From contig NZ_VFES01000009.1 in the NCBI RefSeq assembly GCF_007858185.1, positions 124,001 through 188,000 of the forward strand: DNA of 64,000 bases, written 5' to 3'. The notes beneath the pieces were generated by a model. The model made no database searches and was not told the origin of the DNA. It was given only the letters and a program-made list of their open reading frames with translations. This document shows positions 27,047 through 36,939 of this stretch, piece by piece. The DNA is from Pseudomonas grimontii. Lineage in GTDB: Bacteria; Pseudomonadota; Gammaproteobacteria; Pseudomonadales; Pseudomonadaceae. The position numbers and the translations under genes were made by a program. Within the stretch, counting starts at the first letter, position 1. Every line of letters starts with the position of its first letter.

Positions 27047-29239
27047 ATGATGCGCCGCCTGCTGTCCTGCCTGTTCCTGTGCCTACTCCCTCTTCTTGCC
27101 GATGCCGTTGAGACGCCCCGTCCCAAAATCGGCCTGGTGCTGTCCGGCGGTGCCGCCCGGGGCTTGGCGCATATCGGCGTGCTCAAGGCCCTCGAGGAAC
27201 AGGGTATTCATATCGACGCGATTGCCGGCACCAGCATGGGCGCGGTGATTGGCGGGCTGTATGCGTCGGGCTACAAGATCGAGGAGCTGGAAAAACTTGC
27301 GCTGGGCATCGACTGGCAACAGGCGCTGTCCGACGCACCGCCGCGGGAAGACGTGCCGTTTCGACGCAAGCAGGATGACCGCGATTTCCTGGTCAAGCAG
27401 AAGCTCAGCTTTCGCGATGACGGCTCCCTCGGCCTGCCCCTGGGCGTGATCCAGAGCCAGAACCTGGCGCTGTTGCTGGAGAGCATGTTCGCCCACACCA
27501 GCAACACGCGTAATTTCGACAAGCTGCCGATCCCCTTCCGCGCCGTGGCCACCGACATCACCACCGGCGAGAAAGTGGTGTTCAGCAAGGGCCACCTGCC
27601 CCAGGTGATTCGCGCCAGCATGTCGATTCCGGCCGTGTTCGCGCCGGTGGAGCTGGACGGCCGGCTGCTGGTGGATGGCGGCATGACCGATAACATCCCA
27701 CTGGATGTGGCGCGCGAGATGGGCGTAGACATCGCCATCGTGGTCGACATCGGCACCCCGTTGCGTTCACGCAAGCAACTGGCAACGGTGGTGGACGTGC
27801 TCAACCAGTCCATCACCCTGATGACCCGGCGCAACTCCGAAGAACAACTCAAGGCCCTGCACCCCAAGGACGTACTGATCCAGCCGCCCCTGGCCGCCTA
27901 TGGCGTGACCGATTTCGGCCGCGCCAAGGACATGATCGACGCCGGCTACCGTGCCACCCGCGCCCTCGACGTCCGCCTGGCACATTTGCGCCCCGCCGAG
28001 CCGATCGACCCGCAACTGGTGGCGGCGCGTACCCCAGGCGAACGCACCCCGGTGATTACCGCGATCAAGGTGGAGAACGACTCGAAAGTCAGCGACGACG
28101 TGATCCGCTACTACATCCGCCAACCGTTGGGCGAACCGCTGGAGCTTGGCCGCCTGCAAACCGACATGGGCACTCTGTATGGCCTGGATTACTTCGAGCA
28201 GGTGCAATACCGCGTGGTGAAAAAGGGCCAGGACAACACCCTGGTGATCAGTGCGCGAGGTAAACGCAGCGGCACCGACTACCTGCGGCTGGGCCTGAAC
28301 CTGTCGGACGATATGCGCGGCGACAGCGCCTTCAACCTGGGGGCCAGCTACCGCATGAACGGTATCAACCGCCTTGGCGCCGAGTGGCTGACGAGGGTAC
28401 AGATCGGTGATCGGCAGGAGCTGTATAGCGAGTTCTACCAGCCGATGGATACCGGTTCGCGCTACTTTGTCGCGCCGTATATCAGCGCCCAGGCGCAGAA
28501 CGTCGAGCTGATCCTGGACAACGACCCCATCTCCGAATACCGCCTGGAACGCTACGGTTTCGGCCTGAACGTGGGACGCCAGATCGGCAACAGCGGCGAG
28601 ATCCGCTTCGGTGTCGGCGAGGCCTGGGGCAAGGCGGATGTGCGCATCGGCGACCGCGACCTGCCAAGTGTGAGCTTCAGCGAGGGCTTCTATGAACTGA
28701 AGTACTCCTTCGACTCCCTGGATAACGTGTACTTCCCCCACAGCGGCGAAGATATCGGCCTGGCCTTTCGCGAATTCGAACCTGGGTTGGGCTCGGACCA
28801 GCGCTACCGGCAATGGGAGTTCAAGCTGGACAAAGCCATGAGCCACGGCCCGGACACCCTGGTGCTGGGCGGTCGCTACGGGCGTACCCTGGATGATTCG
28901 GACGTGGTGATTTCCAGCTTCCTGCTGGGCGGTGCGCGGCAGTTATCTGGCTTCCGCCAGGATGCGATTTCCGGCCAGAACATCAGTTTGATGCGGGCGG
29001 TGTACTACCGCCGGCTGACGCCGCGCTCCTACCTGCCACTGGATTTCCCGCTGTACCTGGGCGCATCCCTGGAACGGGGTCGGGCATGGAACAACGACAA
29101 TGAATTCGACAGCGGCTATATCAACGCCGCGAGTATTTTCCTGGGGTTTGATACGCCGCTGGGGCCGCTGAATTTCAGCTATGGGTTCAACGATGATAAT
29201 CAGAAGGCGGTGTACCTGAACCTCGGGCAAACCTTCTAA
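27047..29239 (+). CDS. plpD: PlpD-type patatin phospholipase autotransporter (type Vd secretion)
   Basis: A 730-residue exported protein in three parts. After a signal peptide (MMRRLLSCLFLCLLPLLADA) comes a patatin lipase domain (about 27-320) with the oxyanion SGGAARGLAHIG, nucleophile Ser63 in GTSMG and catalytic Asp210 in VDGGMTDN. A POTRA-like domain (about 340-410: ITAIKVENDSKVSDDVIRYYI) leads to a 16-strand-type Omp85 beta barrel ending in LGQTF. The terminal Phe fits Bam recognition. P. aeruginosa PlpD has the same architecture: it crosses the outer membrane through its own barrel and exposes or releases a class A1 phospholipase. It is transcribed alone, and a 100-bp palindrome follows. 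Confidence 0.92.
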   Translation: MMRRLLSCLFLCLLPLLADAVETPRPKIGLVLSGGAARGLAHIGVLKALEEQGIHIDAIAGTSMGAVIGGLYASGYKIEELEKLALGIDWQQALSDAPPREDVPFRRKQDDRDFLVKQKLSFRDDGSLGLPLGVIQSQNLALLLESMFAHTSNTRNFDKLPIPFRAVATDITTGEKVVFSKGHLPQVIRASMSIPAVFAPVELDGRLLVDGGMTDNIPLDVAREMGVDIAIVVDIGTPLRSRKQLATVVDVLNQSITLMTRRNSEEQLKALHPKDVLIQPPLAAYGVTDFGRAKDMIDAGYRATRALDVRLAHLRPAEPIDPQLVAARTPGERTPVITAIKVENDSKVSDDVIRYYIRQPLGEPLELGRLQTDMGTLYGLDYFEQVQYRVVKKGQDNTLVISARGKRSGTDYLRLGLNLSDDMRGDSAFNLGASYRMNGINRLGAEWLTRVQIGDRQELYSEFYQPMDTGSRYFVAPYISAQAQNVELILDNDPISEYRLERYGFGLNVGRQIGNSGEIRFGVGEAWGKADVRIGDRDLPSVSFSEGFYELKYSFDSLDNVYFPHSGEDIGLAFREFEPGLGSDQRYRQWEFKLDKAMSHGPDTLVLGGRYGRTLDDSDVVISSFLLGGARQLSGFRQDAISGQNISLMRAVYYRRLTPRSYLPLDFPLYLGASLERGRAWNNDNEFDSGYINAASIFLGFDTPLGPLNFSYGFNDDNQKAVYLNLGQTF

Positions 29240-29251
29240 GTCCCCCCTCGT

Positions 29252-29351
29252 GTAGCAGCTGTCGAGCGCAAGCGAGGCTGCGTCGGGCGCGACTCGAGTT
29301 TGAGTCGGCAGCGCGCCTGACGCAGCCTCGCTTGCGCTCGGCAGCTGCTAC
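29252..29351. repeat. Long palindromic repeat of a second REP family
   Basis: The outer arms GTAGCAGCTG (29252-29261) and CAGCTGCTAC (29342-29351) pair. Inside, CGAGCGCAAGCGAGGCTGCGTC pairs with its inverse, leaving only the middle unpaired. The sequence is unrelated to the GGGAGGGGGCTTGC REPs elsewhere in the window. It lies between the convergent plpD and marR genes and probably folds in both transcripts. Confidence 0.88.
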
Positions 29352-29362
29352 GTGGGGGCGGA

Positions 29363-29797
29363 TCAGGACTTTTCCAGGTTCGCCAGGATGTGCCCATGCA
29401 CCCGCATGCATACGCGCATATCTTCTTCGTCAACGCCTGCAAACAGCTCGTGACGCAACGCCGTGGCGATCGTCTCGATCTGCTCGATCAACGGCTTGGC
29501 GGTGTCACACAGCAGGATGCGTTTGGCGCGACGGTCTTCTACCACGGCCTGGCGTTGCACCAAGCCCTGGCCTTCGAGGCTGTCGAGCAACCGGGCCAGG
29601 GTCGGCCCTTCTACGCCGACGCTTTGCGCCAGCTCACGCTGGGTGGGTGCTTCTTCGAAACGAGCCAGGTGCAGCAGCACCAGCCAGCGCGCCTGGGACA
29701 AACCCAGCCCGGCCAAACGGCGGTCGAGCTCGGCGCGCCAACCTCGGGACATTTGCGCCAGCTGCATGCCAAAACGGTGTTGATCGGTTAACGGCAT
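29363..29797 (-). CDS. MarR-family transcriptional regulator
   Basis: A 144-residue winged-helix regulator. The DNA-recognition region is about 50-95 (TQRELAQSVGVEGPTLARLLDSLEGQGLVQRQ, then the wing EDRRAKRILL). MarR proteins usually repress themselves and a linked target until a phenolic ligand or oxidant binds. No obvious target gene adjoins it on this strand. An imperfect palindrome in its own promoter (29832-29846) suggests autoregulation. It contains two Cys (DTAKPL region and RVCMRV), so redox sensing is possible but not shown. Confidence 0.88.
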   Translation of the reverse strand: MPLTDQHRFGMQLAQMSRGWRAELDRRLAGLGLSQARWLVLLHLARFEEAPTQRELAQSVGVEGPTLARLLDSLEGQGLVQRQAVVEDRRAKRILLCDTAKPLIEQIETIATALRHELFAGVDEEDMRVCMRVHGHILANLEKS

Positions 29798-29831
29798 AAA
29801 AAACTCATGGTTTAGACTGAAAATAAAGTAT

Positions 29832-29846
29832 GGCTAATTATTAGTC
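29832..29846. promoter_or_regulatory. Candidate operator of the 29363-29797 MarR gene
   Basis: GGCTAAT-T-ATTAGTC is a 7+7 dyad with one mismatch, AT-rich like many MarR operators, 35 bases upstream of the marR start. On the minus strand a weak promoter (TTAGCT, 16 bases, TACTTT) overlaps it. Confidence 0.5.
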
Positions 29847-29918
29847 AGCTAAGCATGAGCCATGTCACTAGGCAAGACTTGCTATGTACTGATTCGTTAC
29901 ATTGTCGTAATTGGCACA

Positions 29919-32045
29919 CTAAATTTCGAATTCAGACTGCAAAGCGGCCCGCACACAGTACAAAACCCCTTCCGGAACACGACCGGCAAACAGCGGTGCA
30001 ATCTCCGTAACCGGTGGCAATTCGCCTTCCCCGTCAAGGAATGCGTCCTGGATCTCGCCGAGCAAATCTTCCGGCAAATCAAGGGCCTGCTCCAGCGACA
30101 ACTGCTGCTTGCCGATGGATTCGGCCAGCAAGGTGTAGACGTTTTTCTCCGAGCATTGCAGCTGGCCGGCGATCTGGATCGGGGTCATGCCGGCGCGTGC
30201 CAAACTGATCAGTTCATGGCGAATATCGGCGATTTCCTTCGGCGCTTCGGCCTGGCCACCGAGCACTTCAAGGAATGCCTGGCCGTAGCGCTCCAGCTTA
30301 CGCGCACCGACGCCGCTGACCCGCGCCATTTCGGCCATGGTGGTGGGTTGCTCGCGCAGCATTTCCAGCAACGTGGAGTCGGGAAAAATAACGTACGGCG
30401 GCACGCTGTGCTCTTGGGCCAGTTTGCGTCGCAGGGTACGCAGGGCTTCCCACTGTTCGCGTTCCTCACCCCGTACGAGCTGGCTGGCCTGGCTGGTGCT
30501 GGTCTTGGCGGTCGTTTGCGGCTTGAGGTCGCGGCGCAGCTCCAGGCTCACCTCGCCCTTGAGCAGCGGTCGGCAGCTGTCGTTCAGGCGCAGGCCGCCA
30601 TACCCTTCGATATCGATGTCCACCAGGCCACGCGCGACCATCTGCCGGAACAACGAACGCCACTCACCTTCGGCACGGGCCTTGCCGACGCCGTAGACCG
30701 AGAGCTTTTCGTGGCCGAAGCTGCGTACTTTTTCGTTGTCCTTGCCCAGCAACACATCCACCAGATGGCCTACGCCATAACGCTGGCCGGTGCGGTAGAT
30801 CGTCGACAGTGCCTGGCGGGCCGGCTCGGTGGCGTCCCAGGTCTGCACACCATCAATGCAGTTATCGCAGTGGCCGCACGGTTGCGGCATGTCCTCGTCG
30901 AAGTACGCCAGCAAGGTCTGGCGGCGGCAGCGGGTCTCTTCACACAACGAGAGCATCGCGTCGAGCTTGTGCTGCTCCAGGCGTTTGTGGCGCTCGTCGC
31001 CTTCGGAGTTCTGCAGCATCTGCTTGAGCATCACCACGTCCTGCAGGCCATAGACCATCCACGCGTCCGCCGGCAGGCCATCACGGCCGGCACGCCCGGT
31101 CTCCTGGTAATAGGCCTCAAGGGACTTGGGCAGATCCATATGGGCAACGAAGCGCACGTTGGATTTGTCGATGCCCATACCAAATGCGATGGTGGCCACC
31201 ATGATCAGGCCTTCCTCGTTGAGGAAGCGTTTCTGGTGGGCAGAGCGTGTTTCGTTGGGCAGGCCGGCGTGGTACGGCAGCGCCGGGTAGCCCTGCTCGC
31301 AGAGGAACGCGGCCACTTCATCGACCTTCTTGCGCGACAGGCAATAGACAATGCCCGCATCGCTGCGCCGTTCGGAAAGGAACGCCAGCAACTGCTTGCG
31401 CGGCTGCTCCTTGGGTACGATGCGGTAGAAAATATTCGGCCGGTCGAAGCTCGACAGGAAACGCTCGGCGTTCTGAAGGTGCAGCCGCTCGACGATTTCT
31501 TCACGGGTGCGCTTGTCGGCGGTGGCGGTCAGGGCGATGCGCGGGACGTCGGGAAACAGCTCCGCCAGTTGACCCAGTTGCAGGTATTCGCGACGGAAAT
31601 CGTGACCCCATTGCGATACGCAGTGAGCTTCGTCGATGGCGAACAGGGCAATTTCCAGGCTCTGCAAAAACGCCAGCATGCGCGGCTGCACCAGCCGTTC
31701 CGGCGCCAGGTAGAGCATCTTCACTTCACCGCGCTTGATCCGCGCGGCCAGGTCGCGTTGCTGCTCGGCACTGAGGGTGGAGTTCAAGGCCGCGGCAGCG
31801 ACGCCGAGTTCTTCCAGGGTCGCAACCTGATCGTCCATCAACGCGATCAGCGGCGACACCACCACCGCCAGCCCGTTGCGCAACAGCGCGGGTACCTGGA
31901 AACACAACGACTTGCCACCGCCGGTAGGCATCAGGACCAGGGCATCACCACCCTTGGCCACGCGCTCAATGATCGCACCCTGGCGGCCACGAAAACTGTC
32001 GTAGCCGAAGATGTCCTTGAGGACGCGTTGAGCCTGATCGAGCAT
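29919..32045 (-). CDS. recQ: ATP-dependent DNA helicase RecQ
   Basis: A 708-residue superfamily 2 helicase unwinding DNA 3' to 5' in recombination and fork repair. Helicase motifs are complete: Walker [33 protein letters not shown], and motif [12 protein letters not shown]. The zinc-binding/RQC region (Cys cluster [10 protein letters not shown]...CGHCDNCID) follows at about 375-500, and an HRDC domain lies near 525-600. The C-terminal 100 residues form an additional helix-turn-helix-like tail. The start at 32045 is set by GGAG six bases upstream; the open frame extends further but lacks homology. It is divergent from the YecA-like gene. Confidence 0.96.
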   Translation of the reverse strand: MLDQAQRVLKDIFGYDSFRGRQGAIIERVAKGGDALVLMPTGGGKSLCFQVPALLRNGLAVVVSPLIALMDDQVATLEELGVAAAALNSTLSAEQQRDLAARIKRGEVKMLYLAPERLVQPRMLAFLQSLEIALFAIDEAHCVSQWGHDFRREYLQLGQLAELFPDVPRIALTATADKRTREEIVERLHLQNAERFLSSFDRPNIFYRIVPKEQPRKQLLAFLSERRSDAGIVYCLSRKKVDEVAAFLCEQGYPALPYHAGLPNETRSAHQKRFLNEEGLIMVATIAFGMGIDKSNVRFVAHMDLPKSLEAYYQETGRAGRDGLPADAWMVYGLQDVVMLKQMLQNSEGDERHKRLEQHKLDAMLSLCEETRCRRQTLLAYFDEDMPQPCGHCDNCIDGVQTWDATEPARQALSTIYRTGQRYGVGHLVDVLLGKDNEKVRSFGHEKLSVYGVGKARAEGEWRSLFRQMVARGLVDIDIEGYGGLRLNDSCRPLLKGEVSLELRRDLKPQTTAKTSTSQASQLVRGEEREQWEALRTLRRKLAQEHSVPPYVIFPDSTLLEMLREQPTTMAEMARVSGVGARKLERYGQAFLEVLGGQAEAPKEIADIRHELISLARAGMTPIQIAGQLQCSEKNVYTLLAESIGKQQLSLEQALDLPEDLLGEIQDAFLDGEGELPPVTEIAPLFAGRVPEGVLYCVRAALQSEFEI

Positions 32046-32324
32046 GTATAACTCCAACAAAATAGTGCCGAAATCCCTCTGTACAGGCTGGCCGAAAAAA
32101 TGCGGCCTCACGGAAAATAATCCGTAAGCGAAGTTTTCTCGGCCTGGCGCTTGGCCTGCAGGGGCATCACAAAACGCGGCAGTATACCCGAGCGTCATCC
32201 GGCAAAGGGCGCCGCTGACGAATTGCAGCCCGTCTCTAAAACCTGGCAAATATGCACGCCGACTGGCTTGGGCGCGCAAGAACGCCTAGAATTCAGCATC
32301 GTTTATTCCCAAGGTAGTCCTTCA

Positions 32325-32912
32325 ATGTCCTTCGCTGAGCAACTAACCCGCCTGCAAGCCTTCCTCGACGCCGATGAGCTGCATGACGAGGCGCTGGACT
32401 ATGTGGCCGCCCACGGCTACCTGACCGCCCTGTCGATCTGCTCCGAGGTCGTTCCCGACCGTGAATGGATCGACGCGCTGTTCGCCGAAGAGCCGCACTA
32501 CGCCGACGCCGCCCAGCGCGAAGAAATCGAATCCACCCTGCTGGCCCTCAAGGCCCACATCTCTCGCCAACTCGCCTCCGATGAGGAGTTCGAGCTGCCG
32601 TGCGACCTGGACCTGGGCGAAGAACCGGACGACTCCGACCTGCGCGGCTGGTGCATCGGCTTTATGGAAGGTGTGTTCCTGCGTGAAGCCGCCTGGTTCG
32701 AAACCGCCGAGGAAGAAGTCAGCGAAATGCTGCTGCCGATCATGGTCGGTTCGGGGCTGTTTGAGGAAGAAGCTGAATTTTCCGACATCGCCGCCGACGC
32801 CAACCTGATGGACGACATGATCGTACAGATCCCGGAAGCGCTGACCGCCCTGTACCTGCTGTGCAATGCTCCTGACGAAAAACCGGCGATCCTCAAGCCA
32901 CGTCACCACTGA
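32325..32912 (+). CDS. YecA/UPF0149 family protein
   Basis: A 195-residue acidic protein with the UPF0149 pattern: an N-terminal helical region (LDADELHDEALDYVAAHGYLTAL) and the core GWCIGFMEGVFLREAAWF. Function is not established; some members carry a C-terminal SEC-C zinc motif, which is absent here. A start at 32325 fits the family N-terminus and has AAGG upstream. The gene lies 11 bases before the DUF454 gene, so the two probably share a transcript. Confidence 0.85.
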   Translation: MSFAEQLTRLQAFLDADELHDEALDYVAAHGYLTALSICSEVVPDREWIDALFAEEPHYADAAQREEIESTLLALKAHISRQLASDEEFELPCDLDLGEEPDDSDLRGWCIGFMEGVFLREAAWFETAEEEVSEMLLPIMVGSGLFEEEAEFSDIAADANLMDDMIVQIPEALTALYLLCNAPDEKPAILKPRHH

Positions 32913-32923
32913 GTCGCCTGCCC

Positions 32924-33316
32924 GTGACACCCATGGGCAATCGCTCGCTGCTCCTGCGTTACGTGCTGCTGGCCATCGGCTGGCTGAGCGTAGCGTTGGG
33001 AGTGATCGGTATTTTCCTACCCGTGTTGCCGACCACGCCCTTCCTCCTGCTCGCCGCCGCCTGCTTCGCTCGAAGCTCCCCGCGTTTCTACCAGTGGCTG
33101 GTGGAACACCCGCGCCTGGGCCCCTGGATTCGTGACTATCTGGATGGCAATGGCATCCCGCTCAAGGGCAAGGTCTACGCCATTGGCCTGATGTGGTTGA
33201 GTATTGGTTTTTCCTGCTACCTGGTGCCATTACCATGGGCACGCGGGTTCATGCTGACCAGCGCCGTACTGGTGACAATCTACATCCTGCGCCAGAAAAC
33301 CCTGCCACCGCGCTAA
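32924..33316 (+). CDS. DUF454 (YbaN-like) inner-membrane protein
   Basis: A 130-residue protein with three or four hydrophobic segments and the DUF454 signature GVIGIFLPVLPTTPFLLLAAACFARSSPRFYQWL, then HPRLGPWIRDYLDG. No biochemical function is known for the family. The frame begins at a GTG; an ATG three codons later (32933) is an equally good start, since neither has a clear ribosome site. It is likely co-transcribed with the YecA-like gene. Confidence 0.85.
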   Translation: MTPMGNRSLLLRYVLLAIGWLSVALGVIGIFLPVLPTTPFLLLAAACFARSSPRFYQWLVEHPRLGPWIRDYLDGNGIPLKGKVYAIGLMWLSIGFSCYLVPLPWARGFMLTSAVLVTIYILRQKTLPPR

Positions 33317-33435
33317 GCACGCACTGCGACATTAGATCCCACACGACCTTGGTCGACACTGACTAACCCCAGGCATCATGCGAGACTGTCCAACCGGGCC
33401 TGGAATGCCTGGGTGTTCTCATGCTCGGAGTTACC

Positions 33436-36400
33436 ATGACGCTGTCCAGCGGGCTGATCGCCGCCGTTGCCCTGGCCTATATGGCCATTATGTTTGCCAT
33501 CGCCTTCTACGGTGACCGCCGCCGTGCGCCGCTGCCGCCGCGCATGCGTGCCTGGGTCTATAGCCTGTCGCTGGCCGTCTACTGCACCAGTTGGACCTTC
33601 TTCGGCGCCGTAGGCCAGGCCGCCGAACAACTGTGGGCGTTCTTACCGATCTACCTGGGACCGGTGCTGTTGCTGGTGTTGGCACCCTGGGTCCTGCAAA
33701 AGATGATCCTGATCAGCAAGCAGGAAAACATCACCTCCATCGCCGACTTCATCGCGGCACGCTATGGCAAATCCCAGTCCCTGGCGGTGGTGGTCGCGCT
33801 GATCTGCCTGGTGGGCGTGCTGCCTTATATCGCCCTGCAACTCAAAGGCATCGTGCTGGGGGTCAACCTGCTGATTGGCGCTGGCGCGGACACCACCGGC
33901 ACCCGCGCGCAAGACACCGCCTTGATCGTGTCCCTGGTGCTGGCGTTGTTCACCATTGTGTTCGGTACCCGCAACCTCGACGCCACCGAACACCACCGAG
34001 GCATGGTGCTGGCGATTGCGTTTGAATCGCTGGTGAAGCTGCTCGCCTTTCTCGCAGTCGGGGCGTTTGTGACCTACGGCCTGTACGACGGTTTCGGCGA
34101 CCTGTTCAGCCAGGCGATGCTCGCGCCACGCCTGGAGGAATACTGGAAGGAAACCATCAACTGGCCGTCGATGGTGGTGCAAACCGGCGTCGCCATGATG
34201 GCAATCATCTGCTTGCCTCGGCAGTTCCATGTGACTGTCGTAGAGAACATCGACCCCCAGGATCTGCGCCTGGCCAAGTGGGTGTTTCCGGCCTACCTGA
34301 TTCTCGCCGCACTGTTTGTAGTACCGATCGCCTTGGGCGGCAAAATGATGCTGCCCGGCTCGGTGCTTCCGGACTCCTACGTGATCAGCCTGCCCCTGGC
34401 CGAGGCTCATCCGGCCCTCGCCGTGCTGGCGTTTATCGGCGGTGCGTCGGCGGCCACCGGCATGGTGATCGTGGCGAGCATCGCCTTGTCGACCATGGTC
34501 TCCAACGACATGCTGCTGCCGTGGCTGCTGCGCCGCTCCAGCGCCGAGCGACCGTTCGAAGTGTTCCGCCACTGGATGCTGTCGGTACGCCGGGTCAGCA
34601 TCGTGATCATCCTGCTGCTGGCGTATGTCAGCTACCGCCTGCTGGGCTCCACCGCGAGCCTGGCGACCATCGGCCAGATCGCTTTTGCCGCCGTGACTCA
34701 ACTGGCCCCGGCCATGCTCGGCGCACTGTATTGGAAGCAAGCCAACCGACGCGGTGTGTTTGCCGGGCTGGCGGCGGGTACGTTCCTGTGGTTCTATACC
34801 TTGGTCCTACCGGTCACCGCGAAAAGCCTGGGTTGGTCACTCGCGATTTTCCCGGGGCTGACGTGGATGCACTCGCACCCGCTCGGTTTGTCGGTGACTT
34901 CTCTTACGCTGGGAACGGTGTTTTCTCTGGCAGGCAACTTCACGCTGTTCGTGTGGGTGTCGATGCTGTCGCGCACGCGCGTGTCGGAACACTGGCAAGC
35001 CGGGCGCTTCATCGGCCAGGAAATCAGCCAGCGCGCCAACGCCCGCTCGATGCTCTCGGTACAGATCAGCGACCTGCTCAGCCTGGCCGCGCGTTTTGTC
35101 GGTGAAGAACGGGCCCAGCAGAGTTTTATTCGCTTCGCCTATCGCCAGGGCAAAGGCTTTAACCCCAACCAGAATGCCGACAACGACTGGATCGCCCACA
35201 CCGAGCGCCTGCTGGCCGGTGTGCTTGGCGCCTCTTCGACCCGCGCCGTAGTAAAAGCTGCGATTGAAGGGCGCGAAATGCAGCTGGAGGACGTCGTACG
35301 CATCGCCGACGAAGCGTCGGAAGTGCTGCAATTCAATCGCGCATTGCTGCAAGGCGCCATCGAGAACATCACCCAGGGCATCAGTGTGGTGGACCAGTCC
35401 CTCAAGCTGGTGGCCTGGAACCGGCGCTACCTGGAGTTGTTCAATTACCCGGACGGGTTGATCAGCGTAGGCCGACCGATTGCCGACATCATTCGCTACA
35501 ACGCCGAGCGCGGCCTGTGCGGACCGGGCGAAGCAGAAGTGCATGTGGCGCGCCGCCTGCACTGGATGCGCCAGGGCCGCGCGCATACGTCCGAGCGCCT
35601 GTTCCCGAATGGGCGGGTGATCGAGCTGATCGGCAACCCGATGCCCGGCGGCGGCTTCGTCATGAGTTTCACCGACATCACCGCGTTCCGCGAGGCCGAG
35701 CAGGCACTCACCGAGGCCAACGAAGGGCTTGAGCAACGGGTGACGGAGCGAACCCACGAACTGTCGCAGCTCAATGTAGCGCTCACCGATGCCAAAGGCG
35801 TTGCCGAGTCCGCCAGCCAGTCAAAAACCCGCTTCCTGGCGGCCGTCAGTCATGACCTGATGCAACCGCTGAACGCCGCCCGGCTGTTCTCCGCCGCCCT
35901 TTCCCACCAGAACGACGGCCTGTCCAGCGAAGCCCGGCAACTGGTACAGCACCTCGACAGTTCGCTGCGTTCGGCCGAAGACCTGATCAGCGACCTGCTG
36001 GATATTTCGCGCTTGGAAAACGGCAAGATCAACCCGCAGCGCCAGCCCTTTGTCCTCAACGAACTGTTCGACGCCCTCGGCGCGGAATTCAAGGCCCTGG
36101 CCCAGGAGCAAGGCCTGCGTTTTCGCCTGCACGGCAGCCGCTTGCGCGTCGACAGTGACATCAAGTTGTTGCGGCGGATCCTGCAGAATTTCCTGACTAA
36201 CGCTTTCCGATATTCCGATGGCTCGGTGCTGCTGGGCGTACGCCGACGCAAGGGCGAGCTGTGCCTCGAGGTGTGGGACCGTGGCCCTGGCATCCCGCAG
36301 GATAAACAGAAGGTGATCTTCGAAGAGTTCAAGCGCCTGGACAGCCACCAGACCCGCGCCGAGAAAGGCCTGGGCCTGGGCCTGGCGATTGCCGACGGCC

Positions 36401-36906
36401 TGTGCCGGGTGCTGGGTCACCGCTTGAGCGTACGTTCCTGGCCAGGCAAGGGCAGCGTGTTCAGCGTACACGTGCCACTGGCGCGCAACCAGACCAGCCC
36501 GCAGGTCAAGCCCGCACAGGAAAATGGCCTGCCCTTGAGCGGCGCGCAAGTACTCTGCGTGGATAACGAAGAGAGCATCCTGATCGGTATGCGCAGCCTG
36601 CTGACACGCTGGGGCTGTGAAGTATGGACCGCCACCGATCAAGCGCAATGTGCGGCGCTGCTGGCGCAAGGCATACGCCCGCAACTGGCGCTGGTCGATT
36701 ACCACCTTGATCACGGTGAGACCGGTACCGAGTTGATGGGCTGGCTGCGTACACAAATGGCGGAGCCGATTCCCGGCGTGGTCATCAGTGCCGACGGCCG
36801 CCCGGAAATGGTGGCAGAGGTGCATGCGGCGGGCTTGGATTACCTTGCCAAGCCGGTGAAGCCAGCCGCGTTACGAGCGTTGCTGAGTCGACACTTACCT
36901 CTATAA
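33436..36906 (+). CDS. CrbS/MxtR-type sodium/solute symporter-hybrid histidine kinase
   Basis: A 1156-residue fusion. An N-terminal SSS-type transporter domain (about 1-500, around 13 membrane segments, with NITSIADFIAARYGKS) is followed by a linker, a PAS domain (about 635-760) and a coiled coil. The HisKA domain has its phospho-His near 806 (AAVSHDLMQPLNAARLF), and the ATPase has NAFRYS, DRGPGIP and GLGLGLAI. A C-terminal receiver has Asp near 1088 (LVDYHLDHG). In Pseudomonas and Vibrio this architecture (CrbS, also MxtR) controls acetate use through an unlinked response regulator, CrbR/ErdR. CbrA is related but lacks the receiver. GGAG before the ATG at 33436 sets the start, and no response-regulator gene is adjacent. 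Confidence 0.88.
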   Translation: MTLSSGLIAAVALAYMAIMFAIAFYGDRRRAPLPPRMRAWVYSLSLAVYCTSWTFFGAVGQAAEQLWAFLPIYLGPVLLLVLAPWVLQKMILISKQENITSIADFIAARYGKSQSLAVVVALICLVGVLPYIALQLKGIVLGVNLLIGAGADTTGTRAQDTALIVSLVLALFTIVFGTRNLDATEHHRGMVLAIAFESLVKLLAFLAVGAFVTYGLYDGFGDLFSQAMLAPRLEEYWKETINWPSMVVQTGVAMMAIICLPRQFHVTVVENIDPQDLRLAKWVFPAYLILAALFVVPIALGGKMMLPGSVLPDSYVISLPLAEAHPALAVLAFIGGASAATGMVIVASIALSTMVSNDMLLPWLLRRSSAERPFEVFRHWMLSVRRVSIVIILLLAYVSYRLLGSTASLATIGQIAFAAVTQLAPAMLGALYWKQANRRGVFAGLAAGTFLWFYTLVLPVTAKSLGWSLAIFPGLTWMHSHPLGLSVTSLTLGTVFSLAGNFTLFVWVSMLSRTRVSEHWQAGRFIGQEISQRANARSMLSVQISDLLSLAARFVGEERAQQSFIRFAYRQGKGFNPNQNADNDWIAHTERLLAGVLGASSTRAVVKAAIEGREMQLEDVVRIADEASEVLQFNRALLQGAIENITQGISVVDQSLKLVAWNRRYLELFNYPDGLISVGRPIADIIRYNAERGLCGPGEAEVHVARRLHWMRQGRAHTSERLFPNGRVIELIGNPMPGGGFVMSFTDITAFREAEQALTEANEGLEQRVTERTHELSQLNVALTDAKGVAESASQSKTRFLAAVSHDLMQPLNAARLFSAALSHQNDGLSSEARQLVQHLDSSLRSAEDLISDLLDISRLENGKINPQRQPFVLNELFDALGAEFKALAQEQGLRFRLHGSRLRVDSDIKLLRRILQNFLTNAFRYSDGSVLLGVRRRKGELCLEVWDRGPGIPQDKQKVIFEEFKRLDSHQTRAEKGLGLGLAIADGLCRVLGHRLSVRSWPGKGSVFSVHVPLARNQTSPQVKPAQENGLPLSGAQVLCVDNEESILIGMRSLLTRWGCEVWTATDQAQCAALLAQGIRPQLALVDYHLDHGETGTELMGWLRTQMAEPIPGVVISADGRPEMVAEVHAAGLDYLAKPVKPAALRALLSRHLPL

Positions 36907-36939
36907 ACCGGATGTACCCTCCCACATTTCGGATTGCGT

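Noticed and set aside
29862..32051. 729-codon plus-strand frame across recQ
   Set aside because: It is antisense to a complete RecQ with all helicase motifs and shows no recognisable domain.
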